DNA from: Acidobacteriota bacterium
Lineage (GTDB): Bacteria > Acidobacteriota > Terriglobia > Terriglobales > Acidobacteriaceae
DNA length: 7,554 nucleotides
Direction: 5' to 3'
NCBI GenBank assembly: GCA_028873155.1
Contig: JAGWML010000150.1
Coordinates: 1 to 7,554, forward strand
The translations under genes were made by a program, and so were the position numbers. How positions within the stretch are numbered: the first letter of the stretch is position 1; the number at the start of each line of letters is the position of its first letter. This document shows positions 1 to 6,100 of this stretch, in pieces. Under the pieces are notes generated by a model, which had not been told where the DNA came from, did no database searches, and saw nothing but the letters and a program-made list of their open reading frames with translations.

Positions 1-1408
1 CGGCATAGCGGATGTTGGCATTGCCGGAGATTTGTTTCATCGCGGCAAGGGGGCCAACCTGACGCCAGGGCAGGCCGACCGAGCGCTCCCCGTTGATGCC
101 GATGGAGTCGATTTGTCCGGCGGTAGGTCCGATCAGCACGACGTCGCCGAGATCGGCCGCTTTGAGGGGCAGCGCATGGTCATCGTTCTTGAGAAGAACG
201 GCGGCATCTTCGCCGGTCTTTTCAATGATGCGGGCATTGGCGTCAATGTCCTGACCGGTGACGTCATGCTTCTGCTCGCCGTCCATATAGCCGAAGTGAA
301 CGATCTCGTAGAGCACACGCCCGGCAGCGCGCGTAATGGCAGCTTCGTTGACGGTGCCGTTCTTCAGCGCCTCGGGCATCTTTTCGGGGCTGAGCTTGAC
401 GCCGAAATCGCCGAAGCCACGCGCCGGTGGCGGCGGCTCCTCGGGGATGTGGCCGCCGAACATGGCCATCATGTCGCCTGCGGTGCGCGCCGGAGGTGGA
501 GGCGGAACCGGCTTGGAGTCAAAGAACGATGGGATGTTAAAGCGCGCGCCTGGCGCGGGCTCGCCGGGCATCTCCATATCGAGGCCGGCGTTGATGAAGT
601 TGACGGCATGGACGGCGCCCCAGTCGGACGTGACGAAGCCTTTGAAGCCAATCTCATCGCGGAGGATTTTGGTCAGCGTGGACTCGTTGCCGCAGGCAAA
701 GGTGCCGTTGACGCGGTTATACGAGCACATGATGGAAGAGACGCCGACCTTGGAGGCCGCGTCGAAGGGCGCAACGTAGACCTCGTGGAGCGTCTGATCG
801 TCGACGAAGATGTTGCCGCTGTTGGAGTCGTAGGCGACGTAGTGCTTGATCTGCGCCATGACGTGCTGCGACTGGATGCCGCGAATTTCGGCCACGCCCA
901 TCCGGCTGGTGAGGTAGGGGTCTTCACCAAAGGTGTTGTAACCGCGGCCGAACTCGAGGTCGCGATCGATGTTGACGAAGGGCTGCAGCGCGACATCGAT
1001 GCCGAGTGAGCGGGCCTCGCGGCCGATAACGACGCCGTTGGCTTCAGCGATTCGCGTGCTGAACGTGGCCGCGACGCCCATGGTAGCCGTCTCACCCTGC
1101 GAGGGATGGCGCGTGAGCACGCCGGGAGGTCCGTCGGCAAAGCGCAGGCCGGGGATGCCGAGACGCGGAATGCCTGCGAGAAAGCCTGCCTGACCCTGAT
1201 AGACGGCGGGGTCTTCGTGTGTTCCGTGAATGAGGGTGAGCTTCTCATCGAGTGTCATCTGGCTGAGAATCTTGTCCACACGCGGATCGCCCGTGACGAC
1301 AGGAGCGGTCTGCGCCATGGTGAGCGCTGCGGACAGCAGCAAAGTGGCTGCCGCGAACACAGCCGATCGGGCTGCGCAGGATGGCGAGGAGAGTATTTTG
1401 AGTTTCAC
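1..1408 (-). CDS. Secreted glycoside hydrolase family 3 (beta-glucosidase-like), 3' end cut off by window
   Basis: The leftward frame stays open for 469 codons from a GTG at 1408 to the window edge; the C-terminal half lies outside. The enzyme would hydrolyse beta-linked glucosides or xylosides from non-reducing ends, probably in the periplasm or outside the cell. The N-terminus (MKLKIL...) has a basic start, a hydrophobic stretch at about residues 17-29 and a likely signal peptidase site after TMA (residue 32). GH3 domain 1 follows: RFADGPPGV, FGRGYNTFGEDPYL, the K188-H189 substrate-binding pair in QIKHY, and the nucleophile Asp262 in TSDWGAVHA. After GLDMEMPG comes a proline-rich insertion (about residues 285-345), then the start of the C-terminal alpha/beta sandwich (AAVLLKNDDHALPLK). 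The GTG at 1408 is preferred because AGGTGA lies 5 nt upstream; an in-frame GTG at 1417 has no such site. Exact substrate specificity cannot be read. Confidence 0.95.
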   Translation of the reverse strand, partial: MKLKILSSPSCAARSAVFAAATLLLSAALTMAQTAPVVTGDPRVDKILSQMTLDEKLTLIHGTHEDPAVYQGQAGFLAGIPRLGIPGLRFADGPPGVLTRHPSQGETATMGVAATFSTRIAEANGVVIGREARSLGIDVALQPFVNIDRDLEFGRGYNTFGEDPYLTSRMGVAEIRGIQSQHVMAQIKHYVAYDSNSGNIFVDDQTLHEVYVAPFDAASKVGVSSIMCSYNRVNGTFACGNESTLTKILRDEIGFKGFVTSDWGAVHAVNFINAGLDMEMPGEPAPGARFNIPSFFDSKPVPPPPPARTAGDMMAMFGGHIPEEPPPPARGFGDFGVKLSPEKMPEALKNGTVNEAAITRAAGRVLYEIVHFGYMDGEQKHDVTGQDIDANARIIEKTGEDAAVLLKNDDHALPLKAADLGDVVLIGPTAGQIDSIGINGERSVGLPWRQVGPLAAMKQISGNANIRYA

Positions 1409-1720
1409 TTTGGTCACCTACGTTGGTTGTGGACGGTTCGCCGGGCGATCTGGACGCACGATCCTGAACAGAAAGCAGAGTCACGCGGACAGTGCAGATA
1501 AACGATTGAGCGCGCACTGCCGACCGCAGGGAAGTGTACAAGAGCAGACATGCAGTTGTATGCAGTCTTGCAACGGAGAATAGAAAGGGAAAGGCCGTTT
1601 GCAGCGGCAGGACACGTCGCGCGATAGGCGGAGACAAGGGGCGGTATACTGAGTGCGACCGCCTGCTCGCTCAGGCTTCAGTTGGCAGACCCCCGATTCG
1701 CCGTTCAATTTGCTTTGTGG
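1409..1720. other. Divergent intergenic region between GH3 and PagL-like genes
   Basis: About 310 bp without a convincing gene. Short open frames cross it on both strands, but none shows a recognisable motif. It must carry promoters for both divergent genes. I see no convincing paired -35/-10. A TATACT at 1645-1650 (plus) could be a -10 but lacks a matching -35. Small repeats are present: a 7-bp direct repeat ATGCAGT at 1550-1556 and 1560-1566, a hairpin GCCTG/CAGGC at 1661-1676, and CAGTGC/GCACTG at 1490-1495 and 1514-1519. None can be assigned to a regulator by eye. Confidence 0.5.
1414..1419 (-). promoter_or_regulatory. Ribosome binding site deciding the GTG start of the GH3 gene
   Basis: AGGTGA on the minus strand sits 5 nt before the GTG at 1408. 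It favours this start over the in-frame GTG nine bases upstream, which would lie within the Shine-Dalgarno sequence itself. Confidence 0.55.
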
Positions 1721-2494
1721 ATGATTCTGACTCGCATGCACTTTTCATGGATGTTGCGCCATGCATGGCGTTGGTCACAGACGGGCGAGAGCAGACCGTG
1801 GCTCCCGCTCCTCGTGGTGTTCGGTGCATTTTTCATCAGTCACGCCCCAGCTCAGTCCAACTCCGGACCATCCGCTATGTTCGCGACGGATTCAGTCGTG
1901 AAGCCTGCAGTGACTCCCAGTGGCTCAGAGCCGGTCGCACGTGACCTGACATTTGTCAGCATGGCTTCCTATGGACACTACAAGATCTTTGCCAGCGGAA
2001 AGGGAGCGAAGCTCTACACGAGCGGCGTGGAGTATGACCGCAACTCGTGGGGAAGATTCATGGGTGCACGATTCGACTATGTTGCGGAGTTCCTGCCCCT
2101 TGTGCTGTTGAATGCAGACACGAGTTACGACATCTGGGGTAACCCGATGACCACGGCGCGCAAAACCGTGCCAGGGGTCGGATTTTCTCCCATCGGATTT
2201 CGCCTGGAGTGGCGCGACCGGAAGGCCATCAAACCCTACCTGATGGCAAAAGGCGGGGTCGTCATCTTTACCCAGAAGGAGCTCTCGTCGCAGGCGACCT
2301 ATGAGAACTTCAGCCTGCAGTCCTCTACCGGTCTGCAGGTGAAGATGACTCCGCGCATGGACTTGAGACTGGGGCTCTTCGGGGACTTCCACTTCTCCGA
2401 CGCGTTCATCGTGCCCGTGAATCCGGGGCTCGATGTGATGAATGCGAGCCTGGGGATTACCTATCACCTGGGGCGCGCTCCAGCGGTGCACTGA
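1721..2494 (+). CDS. Outer-membrane acyloxyacyl hydrolase / PagL-like lipid A deacylase family protein
   Basis: Predicted 257-residue outer-membrane beta-barrel resembling the PagL (lipid A 3-O-deacylase)/acyloxyacyl hydrolase family, which trims acyl chains from lipid A in the outer membrane. Support: an N-terminal hydrophobic segment (PWLPLLVVFGAFFISH) ending in APA|Q near residue 44, alternating barrel-like strands, the FSPIGFR and KPYLMAKGG segments typical of the family, and near the C-terminus HFSDAF...NPGLD. His224 and Ser226 match the catalytic His-x-Ser of PagL; the position of the catalytic Glu (His+14) is Asp238. The start is uncertain: an in-frame TTG at 1682 would add 13 residues and ATGs at 1736 and 1751 would shorten the unusually long signal region; none has a strong Shine-Dalgarno. 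It ends 26 bp from the convergent HAD gene. Family is likely; activity is not certain. Confidence 0.7.
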   Translation: MILTRMHFSWMLRHAWRWSQTGESRPWLPLLVVFGAFFISHAPAQSNSGPSAMFATDSVVKPAVTPSGSEPVARDLTFVSMASYGHYKIFASGKGAKLYTSGVEYDRNSWGRFMGARFDYVAEFLPLVLLNADTSYDIWGNPMTTARKTVPGVGFSPIGFRLEWRDRKAIKPYLMAKGGVVIFTQKELSSQATYENFSLQSSTGLQVKMTPRMDLRLGLFGDFHFSDAFIVPVNPGLDVMNASLGITYHLGRAPAVH

Positions 2495-2520
2495 AATCGA
2501 TCAGAAGCGAAGCCGCATGG

Positions 2521-3150
2521 TCAGGGTATCGGCAGTGCAGCAGCGAGGCAGTGCGTCGTGAGGTCCGCGCGGAGTTGATCGACGGTCGAAAAGACCAGAC
2601 CCTGCATACCAAGCGCCCTCGCAGCCTCCACGTTGACGGGTTTGTCGTCGATGAAAAGAGCTTCGCCAGGCTGCGTTCCCAGCTGTGTGAGTGTATGACG
2701 GTAGATGGCAGGGTCGGGCTTGGCGATGCCGTGCTGGTAGCTCCAGACGAGAACGTCGAAGCGGTCGAGCCAGTCGAACTCGCGCTGCATATTCGCGAGG
2801 ACCGAATCACCCATGTTGGAGAGGATCGCTGTGCGGAGGCCGCGCTTTTTGAGGGCCTGCTGCCAGGCGAGCATCACGGGATTTTGCGTGGTCCACATGC
2901 GGGCATCCCAGCGATTCAATTCGTCGACGGCGCCGGGGCCGAGGTCGAGCGACGCGTCTGTGAGGAATTTTTTCCAGAAGGTCACGCCGGAGAGCTTGCC
3001 TTCGTCGTAGGCATGGCGATCGGCCCAGTAGAGCGCCTCAAAGCGGTCGTGCGGCAGGCCGGTGATGCGCAGTAGCGCATCGTGAGATTCCCGATCGGGC
3101 GGGCCGGTGAGCACCATGCCATAGTCAAAGACGACCGCGCGCAGAGCCAA
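2521..3150 (-). CDS. HAD-superfamily hydrolase (YihX-like phosphatase group)
   Basis: Encodes 209 residues with all four HAD motifs: I, VFDYGMVLT with nucleophile Asp9; II, ILSN with Ser111; III, GIAKPDP with Lys144; IV, FIDDKPVN with Asp168-Asp169. A helical cap (about residues 17-90) lies between motif I and the core, as in subfamily IA. Cytosolic phosphomonoesterase activity on a small sugar phosphate or similar metabolite is the likely role, but the substrate cannot be read. The residue two after the nucleophile is Gly11 rather than Asp, as in the YihX-type FDLGN motif. The start is TTG at 3150: AGGAGG lies 4 nt upstream and the product begins MALRAVVFD just before motif I. A longer ATG frame from 3279 would run through the divergent promoter region into the aminotransferase. 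Convergent with the PagL-like gene, divergent from the aminotransferase. Confidence 0.9.
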   Translation of the reverse strand: MALRAVVFDYGMVLTGPPDRESHDALLRITGLPHDRFEALYWADRHAYDEGKLSGVTFWKKFLTDASLDLGPGAVDELNRWDARMWTTQNPVMLAWQQALKKRGLRTAILSNMGDSVLANMQREFDWLDRFDVLVWSYQHGIAKPDPAIYRHTLTQLGTQPGEALFIDDKPVNVEAARALGMQGLVFSTVDQLRADLTTHCLAAALPIP

Positions 3151-3154
3151 TGTG

Positions 3155-3160
3155 CCTCCT
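3155..3160 (-). promoter_or_regulatory. Ribosome binding site for the TTG start of the HAD gene
   Basis: A perfect AGGAGG on the minus strand with a 4-nt spacer (CACA) to TTG at 3150. It decides this rare start over an upstream ATG at 3279. Confidence 0.8.
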
Positions 3161-3182
3161 GTTGGCGCCCATGTATGGTGAA

Positions 3183-3221
3183 TGCAGGCGCATAACTGTA
3201 TTGTGCACGATGCGCCATGCA
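3183..3221. promoter_or_regulatory. Inverted repeat in the divergent HAD/aminotransferase promoter region
   Basis: GGCGCAT (3187-3193) and ATGCGCC (3210-3216) are perfect inverted arms 16 bp apart. Outer TGCA on the left (3183-3186) and TGCA on the right (3218-3221) extend the symmetry with a one-base offset. It is central in the 97-bp gap between the two divergent starts and so is a candidate operator for a dimeric regulator of both genes. Only the repeat is seen; the function is inferred. Confidence 0.4.
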
Positions 3222-3237
3222 GCGTGAGGCTGCGACG

Positions 3238-3242
3238 AAGGA
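3238..3242 (+). promoter_or_regulatory. Ribosome binding site for the aminotransferase start
   Basis: AAGGA with a 5-nt spacer to ATG at 3248. It supports this start over the in-frame upstream ATG at 3182, which would translate through the inverted repeat. Confidence 0.6.
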
Positions 3243-3247
3243 CGACG

Positions 3248-4435
3248 ATGGAGTTCTCTCGCAGAACGAACTGGAACACGGAGGAAAGCGAGCTGGCGCA
3301 GGCGCATCGTGCGCGTCTTGCGGCAGGATTGCCAATTGCGGACCTGACAGCCTCAAATCCGACTCGATGCGGGTTCGAGTATGACGGTGATCTGCTGACT
3401 GTGCTCGCAGACCCGCGGGCGCGGGACTACGACCCGCAGCCATTGGGTTTGCTGGCCGCGCGCGAAGCGGTGTGCCGCTACTATGCCGAGCACAAGGTCA
3501 TCGTCGAACCAGAACAAGTTGTTCTGACTACGAGCACGAGCGAGGCCTACAGCTTTCTGTTTCGGCTGCTGTGCGATTCCGGAAGCGAGATTCTGACGCT
3601 GCAGCCGGGGTATCCGCTCTTTGACTTTCTGGCAGTGCTGGACGACGTGCAGGTCCGTAGTGCGGGTCTTGTGTATGACCACGGCTGGCAGATTGACCCC
3701 GAAGGACTGCGACGGGCCACCACGCCGCGGACGCGAGCGATTGTGCTGGTGCATCCCAACAACCCTACGGGACACTTCACCAAGCCGTGGGAGACCGAGG
3801 TGCTGGGCGCGCTCTGCCGCGAGCACGGGTTGAGCTTGATTGTGGATGAGGTCTTTCTGGATTACAGCCTGGGAGCCGAACAGGCGAGTTTTGCGATGGG
3901 TCTGCAAGGCGTGCAGGTCTACGTGGTCAGCGGGCTCAGTAAGATTGCAGGCCTGCCACAGATGAAGGCGGCATGGGTTGTCGCAACCGGACCGAAATGC
4001 AAGCAGGCGCTTGCTCGCATCGAGGTCATTGCGGACACATTCCTCTCCATGAACGCCCCGGTGCAGTGGGCGATGGCGGCCTGGCTCGATGGCCGGGGGC
4101 AGATCCAGGTCCAGATTCGGGAACGGGTGCAAGCGAATCTGGCGGAACTTGACCGGCAGTTGGCCCAGCAGGAGGCTACCCGGCGGTTGGATATCGAGGG
4201 AGGGTGGTATGCCGTGCTGCGGATTCCAGCGGTGCAACTGGATGACCAGACAGTGAGGGAACTGCTGGATCGAGGTGTCTGGGTGCATCCCGGCTACTTC
4301 TTTGGTATGGAATCGTCCGGCTGGCTTGTGGTGAGCCTACTGACTCGGAGTGCAGAATTCAGCACAGGGGTCACCGCACTTTTTGATTATTTAGGAACGC
4401 ATCAAGGTGGTAACGGGACCAAGGAAATGCTTTAA
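3248..4435 (+). CDS. PLP-dependent class I/II aminotransferase
   Basis: Encodes 395 residues, a normal length for fold-type I aminotransferases (cytosolic dimers that move amino groups between amino and keto acids). Visible features in order: DLTASNPTRCGF near the N-terminus; the phosphate-site segment TTSTSEAYSF; LQPGYPLFDF; HPNNPTG with Asn172; IVDEVFLDY with Asp200, which pairs with the pyridine nitrogen; and SGLSKIAGLPQMK with the Schiff-base Lys232. These make the fold and cofactor secure. Near the C-terminus, where most members carry an Arg binding the substrate alpha-carboxylate (a pattern like YLRLSFA), this protein reads WLVVSLLT with Val361 at that place, so the substrate may be unusual. 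The specific reaction cannot be named. The ATG at 3248 has AAGGA 5 nt upstream. Divergent from the HAD gene and convergent with the MBL-fold gene. Confidence 0.92.
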   Translation: MEFSRRTNWNTEESELAQAHRARLAAGLPIADLTASNPTRCGFEYDGDLLTVLADPRARDYDPQPLGLLAAREAVCRYYAEHKVIVEPEQVVLTTSTSEAYSFLFRLLCDSGSEILTLQPGYPLFDFLAVLDDVQVRSAGLVYDHGWQIDPEGLRRATTPRTRAIVLVHPNNPTGHFTKPWETEVLGALCREHGLSLIVDEVFLDYSLGAEQASFAMGLQGVQVYVVSGLSKIAGLPQMKAAWVVATGPKCKQALARIEVIADTFLSMNAPVQWAMAAWLDGRGQIQVQIRERVQANLAELDRQLAQQEATRRLDIEGGWYAVLRIPAVQLDDQTVRELLDRGVWVHPGYFFGMESSGWLVVSLLTRSAEFSTGVTALFDYLGTHQGGNGTKEML

Positions 4436-4497
4436 GTGATAAATCAATAAAGCTCTATATCTATCTCAAAATAAATGAATTGAAAATGTTTATTACT
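4433..4497. other. AT-rich spacer between convergent genes
   Basis: Only 13 of 65 bases are G or C, in sharp contrast to the GC-rich surroundings. It separates the 3' ends of the aminotransferase and the MBL-fold gene. It holds several runs of A and T and an AATAAA (4470-4475)/TTTATT (4489-4494) inverted repeat, but no GC-rich hairpin of a classical terminator. A bidirectional transcription-end zone is plausible; no gene is visible. Confidence 0.5.
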
Positions 4498-4502
4498 CCC
4501 GT

Positions 4503-5135
4503 TCATTGCGGCTGAAGAAATGGATTGCTTCGGCGTTCAGCGCCAATGCTGGTAACCGGGCCGTGACCGGGGACAACCCGAGTCTCGTCTGGCAAGGCCA
4601 GGAGCCTGGCTTCAATGGAGGCGATGATCTGGTCGTAGTTGCCACCGGGCAGGTCGGTGCGGCCGATGCTTCCGGCAAAGAGGGTGTCGCCCGCGAGGAC
4701 CATCTTGAGCGGGGCAAAATGAAGGCAGACGGAGCCCTGCGTGTGGCCGGGGGTATGGATGACATGGGCGGTGTAGGAGGGTAGGCCGACGGTCTGGCCG
4801 TCGGTCAGAGGTTCGTCTGGCGGCGCTGTCTCTGGGGGTGCGATACCGAGCCAGGCGGCCTGCATGGCCATCATCTGGAGCAGGGGCAGGTCATTTTCAT
4901 TCAGGTAGATGGGCGCGCCGGTGAGCTGCTTGAGGCGGAGCGCTCCGCCGATGTGGTCGATGTGCGCGTGGGTGATGAGGATCTGCTTGAGCCGGAGACC
5001 GTGTGCCGTAAGGCGATGGTGGATGCGGGTAATCTCGTCGCCAGGATCGATGACGATGGCCTCGCCGGCGGCTTCGTCGCCGAGGATGGTGCAATTGCAT
5101 TGCAGCGGGCCGACGGGAAAGGTCTCCAGAATCAT
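4503..5135 (-). CDS. Metallo-beta-lactamase-fold hydrolase, glyoxalase II-like
   Basis: Encodes 210 residues of the compact glyoxalase II-like MBL family (YcbL type): cytosolic zinc or iron hydrolases of thioesters and related compounds. The metal ligands are all present: THAHIDH (His56, His58, Asp60, His61), His131 in HTPGHTQGS, Asp150 in LAGDTLFAGSIGRTDL and His191 in VPGHGP. The N-terminus ILETFPVGPLQCNC and C-terminus SNPFLQ are typical, so the protein is complete; the C-terminal HxH substrate domain of true glyoxalase II is absent. The stop of the membrane-protein gene lies 29 bp upstream on the same strand, so co-transcription with the cytochrome pair is likely. No clear Shine-Dalgarno precedes the ATG at 5135, which would fit dependence on upstream translation. 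A link to cytochrome function is not evident from the protein itself. Confidence 0.9.
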   Translation of the reverse strand: MILETFPVGPLQCNCTILGDEAAGEAIVIDPGDEITRIHHRLTAHGLRLKQILITHAHIDHIGGALRLKQLTGAPIYLNENDLPLLQMMAMQAAWLGIAPPETAPPDEPLTDGQTVGLPSYTAHVIHTPGHTQGSVCLHFAPLKMVLAGDTLFAGSIGRTDLPGGNYDQIIASIEARLLALPDETRVVPGHGPVTSIGAERRSNPFLQPQ

Positions 5136-5164
5136 GGAGAGATTGTATCGGCCCGGCAGGAGGT

Positions 5165-6100
5165 TCAGATTTCAGGATCTGGAAGGGGAGCAGGGGCAAG
5201 TGCGAGCACGCGGCCGAAGAAGGAGGTGCTGGCAGCCGACTCGGCAGGCAGATGAGCGGCAAGCTCCCAAAGGCCGATGAGAGTGAGGCCGACGAGGTTG
5301 GGGAAGAGCAGCGGCGCCATGGGCGGCGCGCCGTTGACAGATTTCTCAAAGAGGCTGGAGCCGGGCTCAATCAGGTTCATGCGCAGGTGGTACCAGAAGC
5401 CGAGCAGCCCGACCAGCGCCTGTATCCCCAGCATTGCGAGGCAGAGATCGAGGAAGCGGCGCGTAACGGGCATCACAATCGGCACGATGAGAAAGCCGGT
5501 GGCGAGGGCGCTGGAGACGACAGGGATCCATTCGGTTTTGAGGAAGAATCCGTTGGTCGCGTGGTCGGTGAGGCACAGGACAAAGTTGCCAAAGAAGCCG
5601 CCGGTGGCGAGCAGGACGACCCACCGGGCCCACTCCTCTGAGTGCTGAGGAACCATGCGATTGACGAGCAGAAGAAAGCCAAGGCCTGTGTAGGCCAGCG
5701 GGGCCGCGAATGGCGCGGCGTAGGTGAGCGAGGCCACCGTGTGCTGCAGAAAGAAGCTGCTCTGCAGGTGATAGAGCACGCCGCCGAGTCCTACGAGCAC
5801 GGAGAGTCCGCCGACCAGAAAACCCACATCACGCCATGCGGCAAGAAAACCAAAGCGCCAGCGCAACAGGTCCACGATGAGAAGCAGCGCGGGCGCCGCG
5901 GCCGAGAAATAGAGCGGAATGTATTCGGCCGGATTGCGGAAGTGGTTGACGGAGTGAGCGAGGACGATGTCGCCGGCGAGGATGGCGAGGTTGGCCGCGA
6001 CAAAGAGCTCGAGGAGTAGCTCCATGTCGAAGACCCACTGCAGGAACCGGAATGCGAGGATGCGCCCGAGAGAGCCGAGCATCTTATCGATGAGCGGCAT
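5165..6100 (-). CDS. Uncharacterised 8-TM membrane protein with internal duplication, partner of octahaem cytochrome
   Basis: Encodes 311 residues; I do not recognise a named family. Hydrophobic segments lie at about 28-47, 59-77, 92-111, 127-146, 160-178, 191-211, 217-237 and 262-282. The halves repeat: AEYIPLYFSAAAP (58-70) matches TEWIPVVSSALAT (189-201), and LVGLGGVLYHL (102-112) matches LVGLLGFWYHL (229-239), followed in each by an AP..APL motif. His49 and His180 align 10 residues before the E(Y/W)IP motif, and His111 and His238 align in the YH motif. They are candidate haem or quinone ligands. The ATG at 6100 has GGAGG 4 nt upstream and overlaps the cytochrome stop by 17 nt, so translation is probably coupled. 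A longer open frame to 6343 is only antisense-free overlap with the cytochrome in another frame. The inferred role is membrane electron transfer for the cytochrome. Confidence 0.85.
   Translation of the reverse strand: MPLIDKMLGSLGRILAFRFLQWVFDMELLLELFVAANLAILAGDIVLAHSVNHFRNPAEYIPLYFSAAAPALLLIVDLLRWRFGFLAAWRDVGFLVGGLSVLVGLGGVLYHLQSSFFLQHTVASLTYAAPFAAPLAYTGLGFLLLVNRMVPQHSEEWARWVVLLATGGFFGNFVLCLTDHATNGFFLKTEWIPVVSSALATGFLIVPIVMPVTRRFLDLCLAMLGIQALVGLLGFWYHLRMNLIEPGSSLFEKSVNGAPPMAPLLFPNLVGLTLIGLWELAAHLPAESAASTSFFGRVLALAPAPLPDPEI

Noticed and set aside
32..1009. Long plus-strand open frame (325 codons)
   Set aside because: It is antisense to the GH3 gene, which has catalytic motifs throughout. 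The plus-strand product has no recognisable motif, and the frame follows from high GC at third codon positions.
1645..1650. TATACT as a -10 box for the PagL-like gene
   Set aside because: No acceptable -35 lies 16-18 bp upstream, so it is not listed as a promoter.
1925..2491. 188-codon minus-strand open frame
   Set aside because: Antisense to the PagL-like gene and rich in His/Arg runs typical of shadow translation.
2551..3075. 174-codon plus-strand open frame
   Set aside because: Antisense to the HAD gene, whose four motifs are intact. The product has no family features.
3353..4288. 311-codon minus-strand open frame
   Set aside because: Fully antisense to the aminotransferase, with no coherent motif or ribosome binding site. 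It is a GC-rich shadow.
5157..5163. AGGAGGT on the plus strand between the 8-TM and MBL genes
   Set aside because: Looks like a Shine-Dalgarno, but no plus-strand start codon follows at a suitable distance and the flanking genes run the other way.
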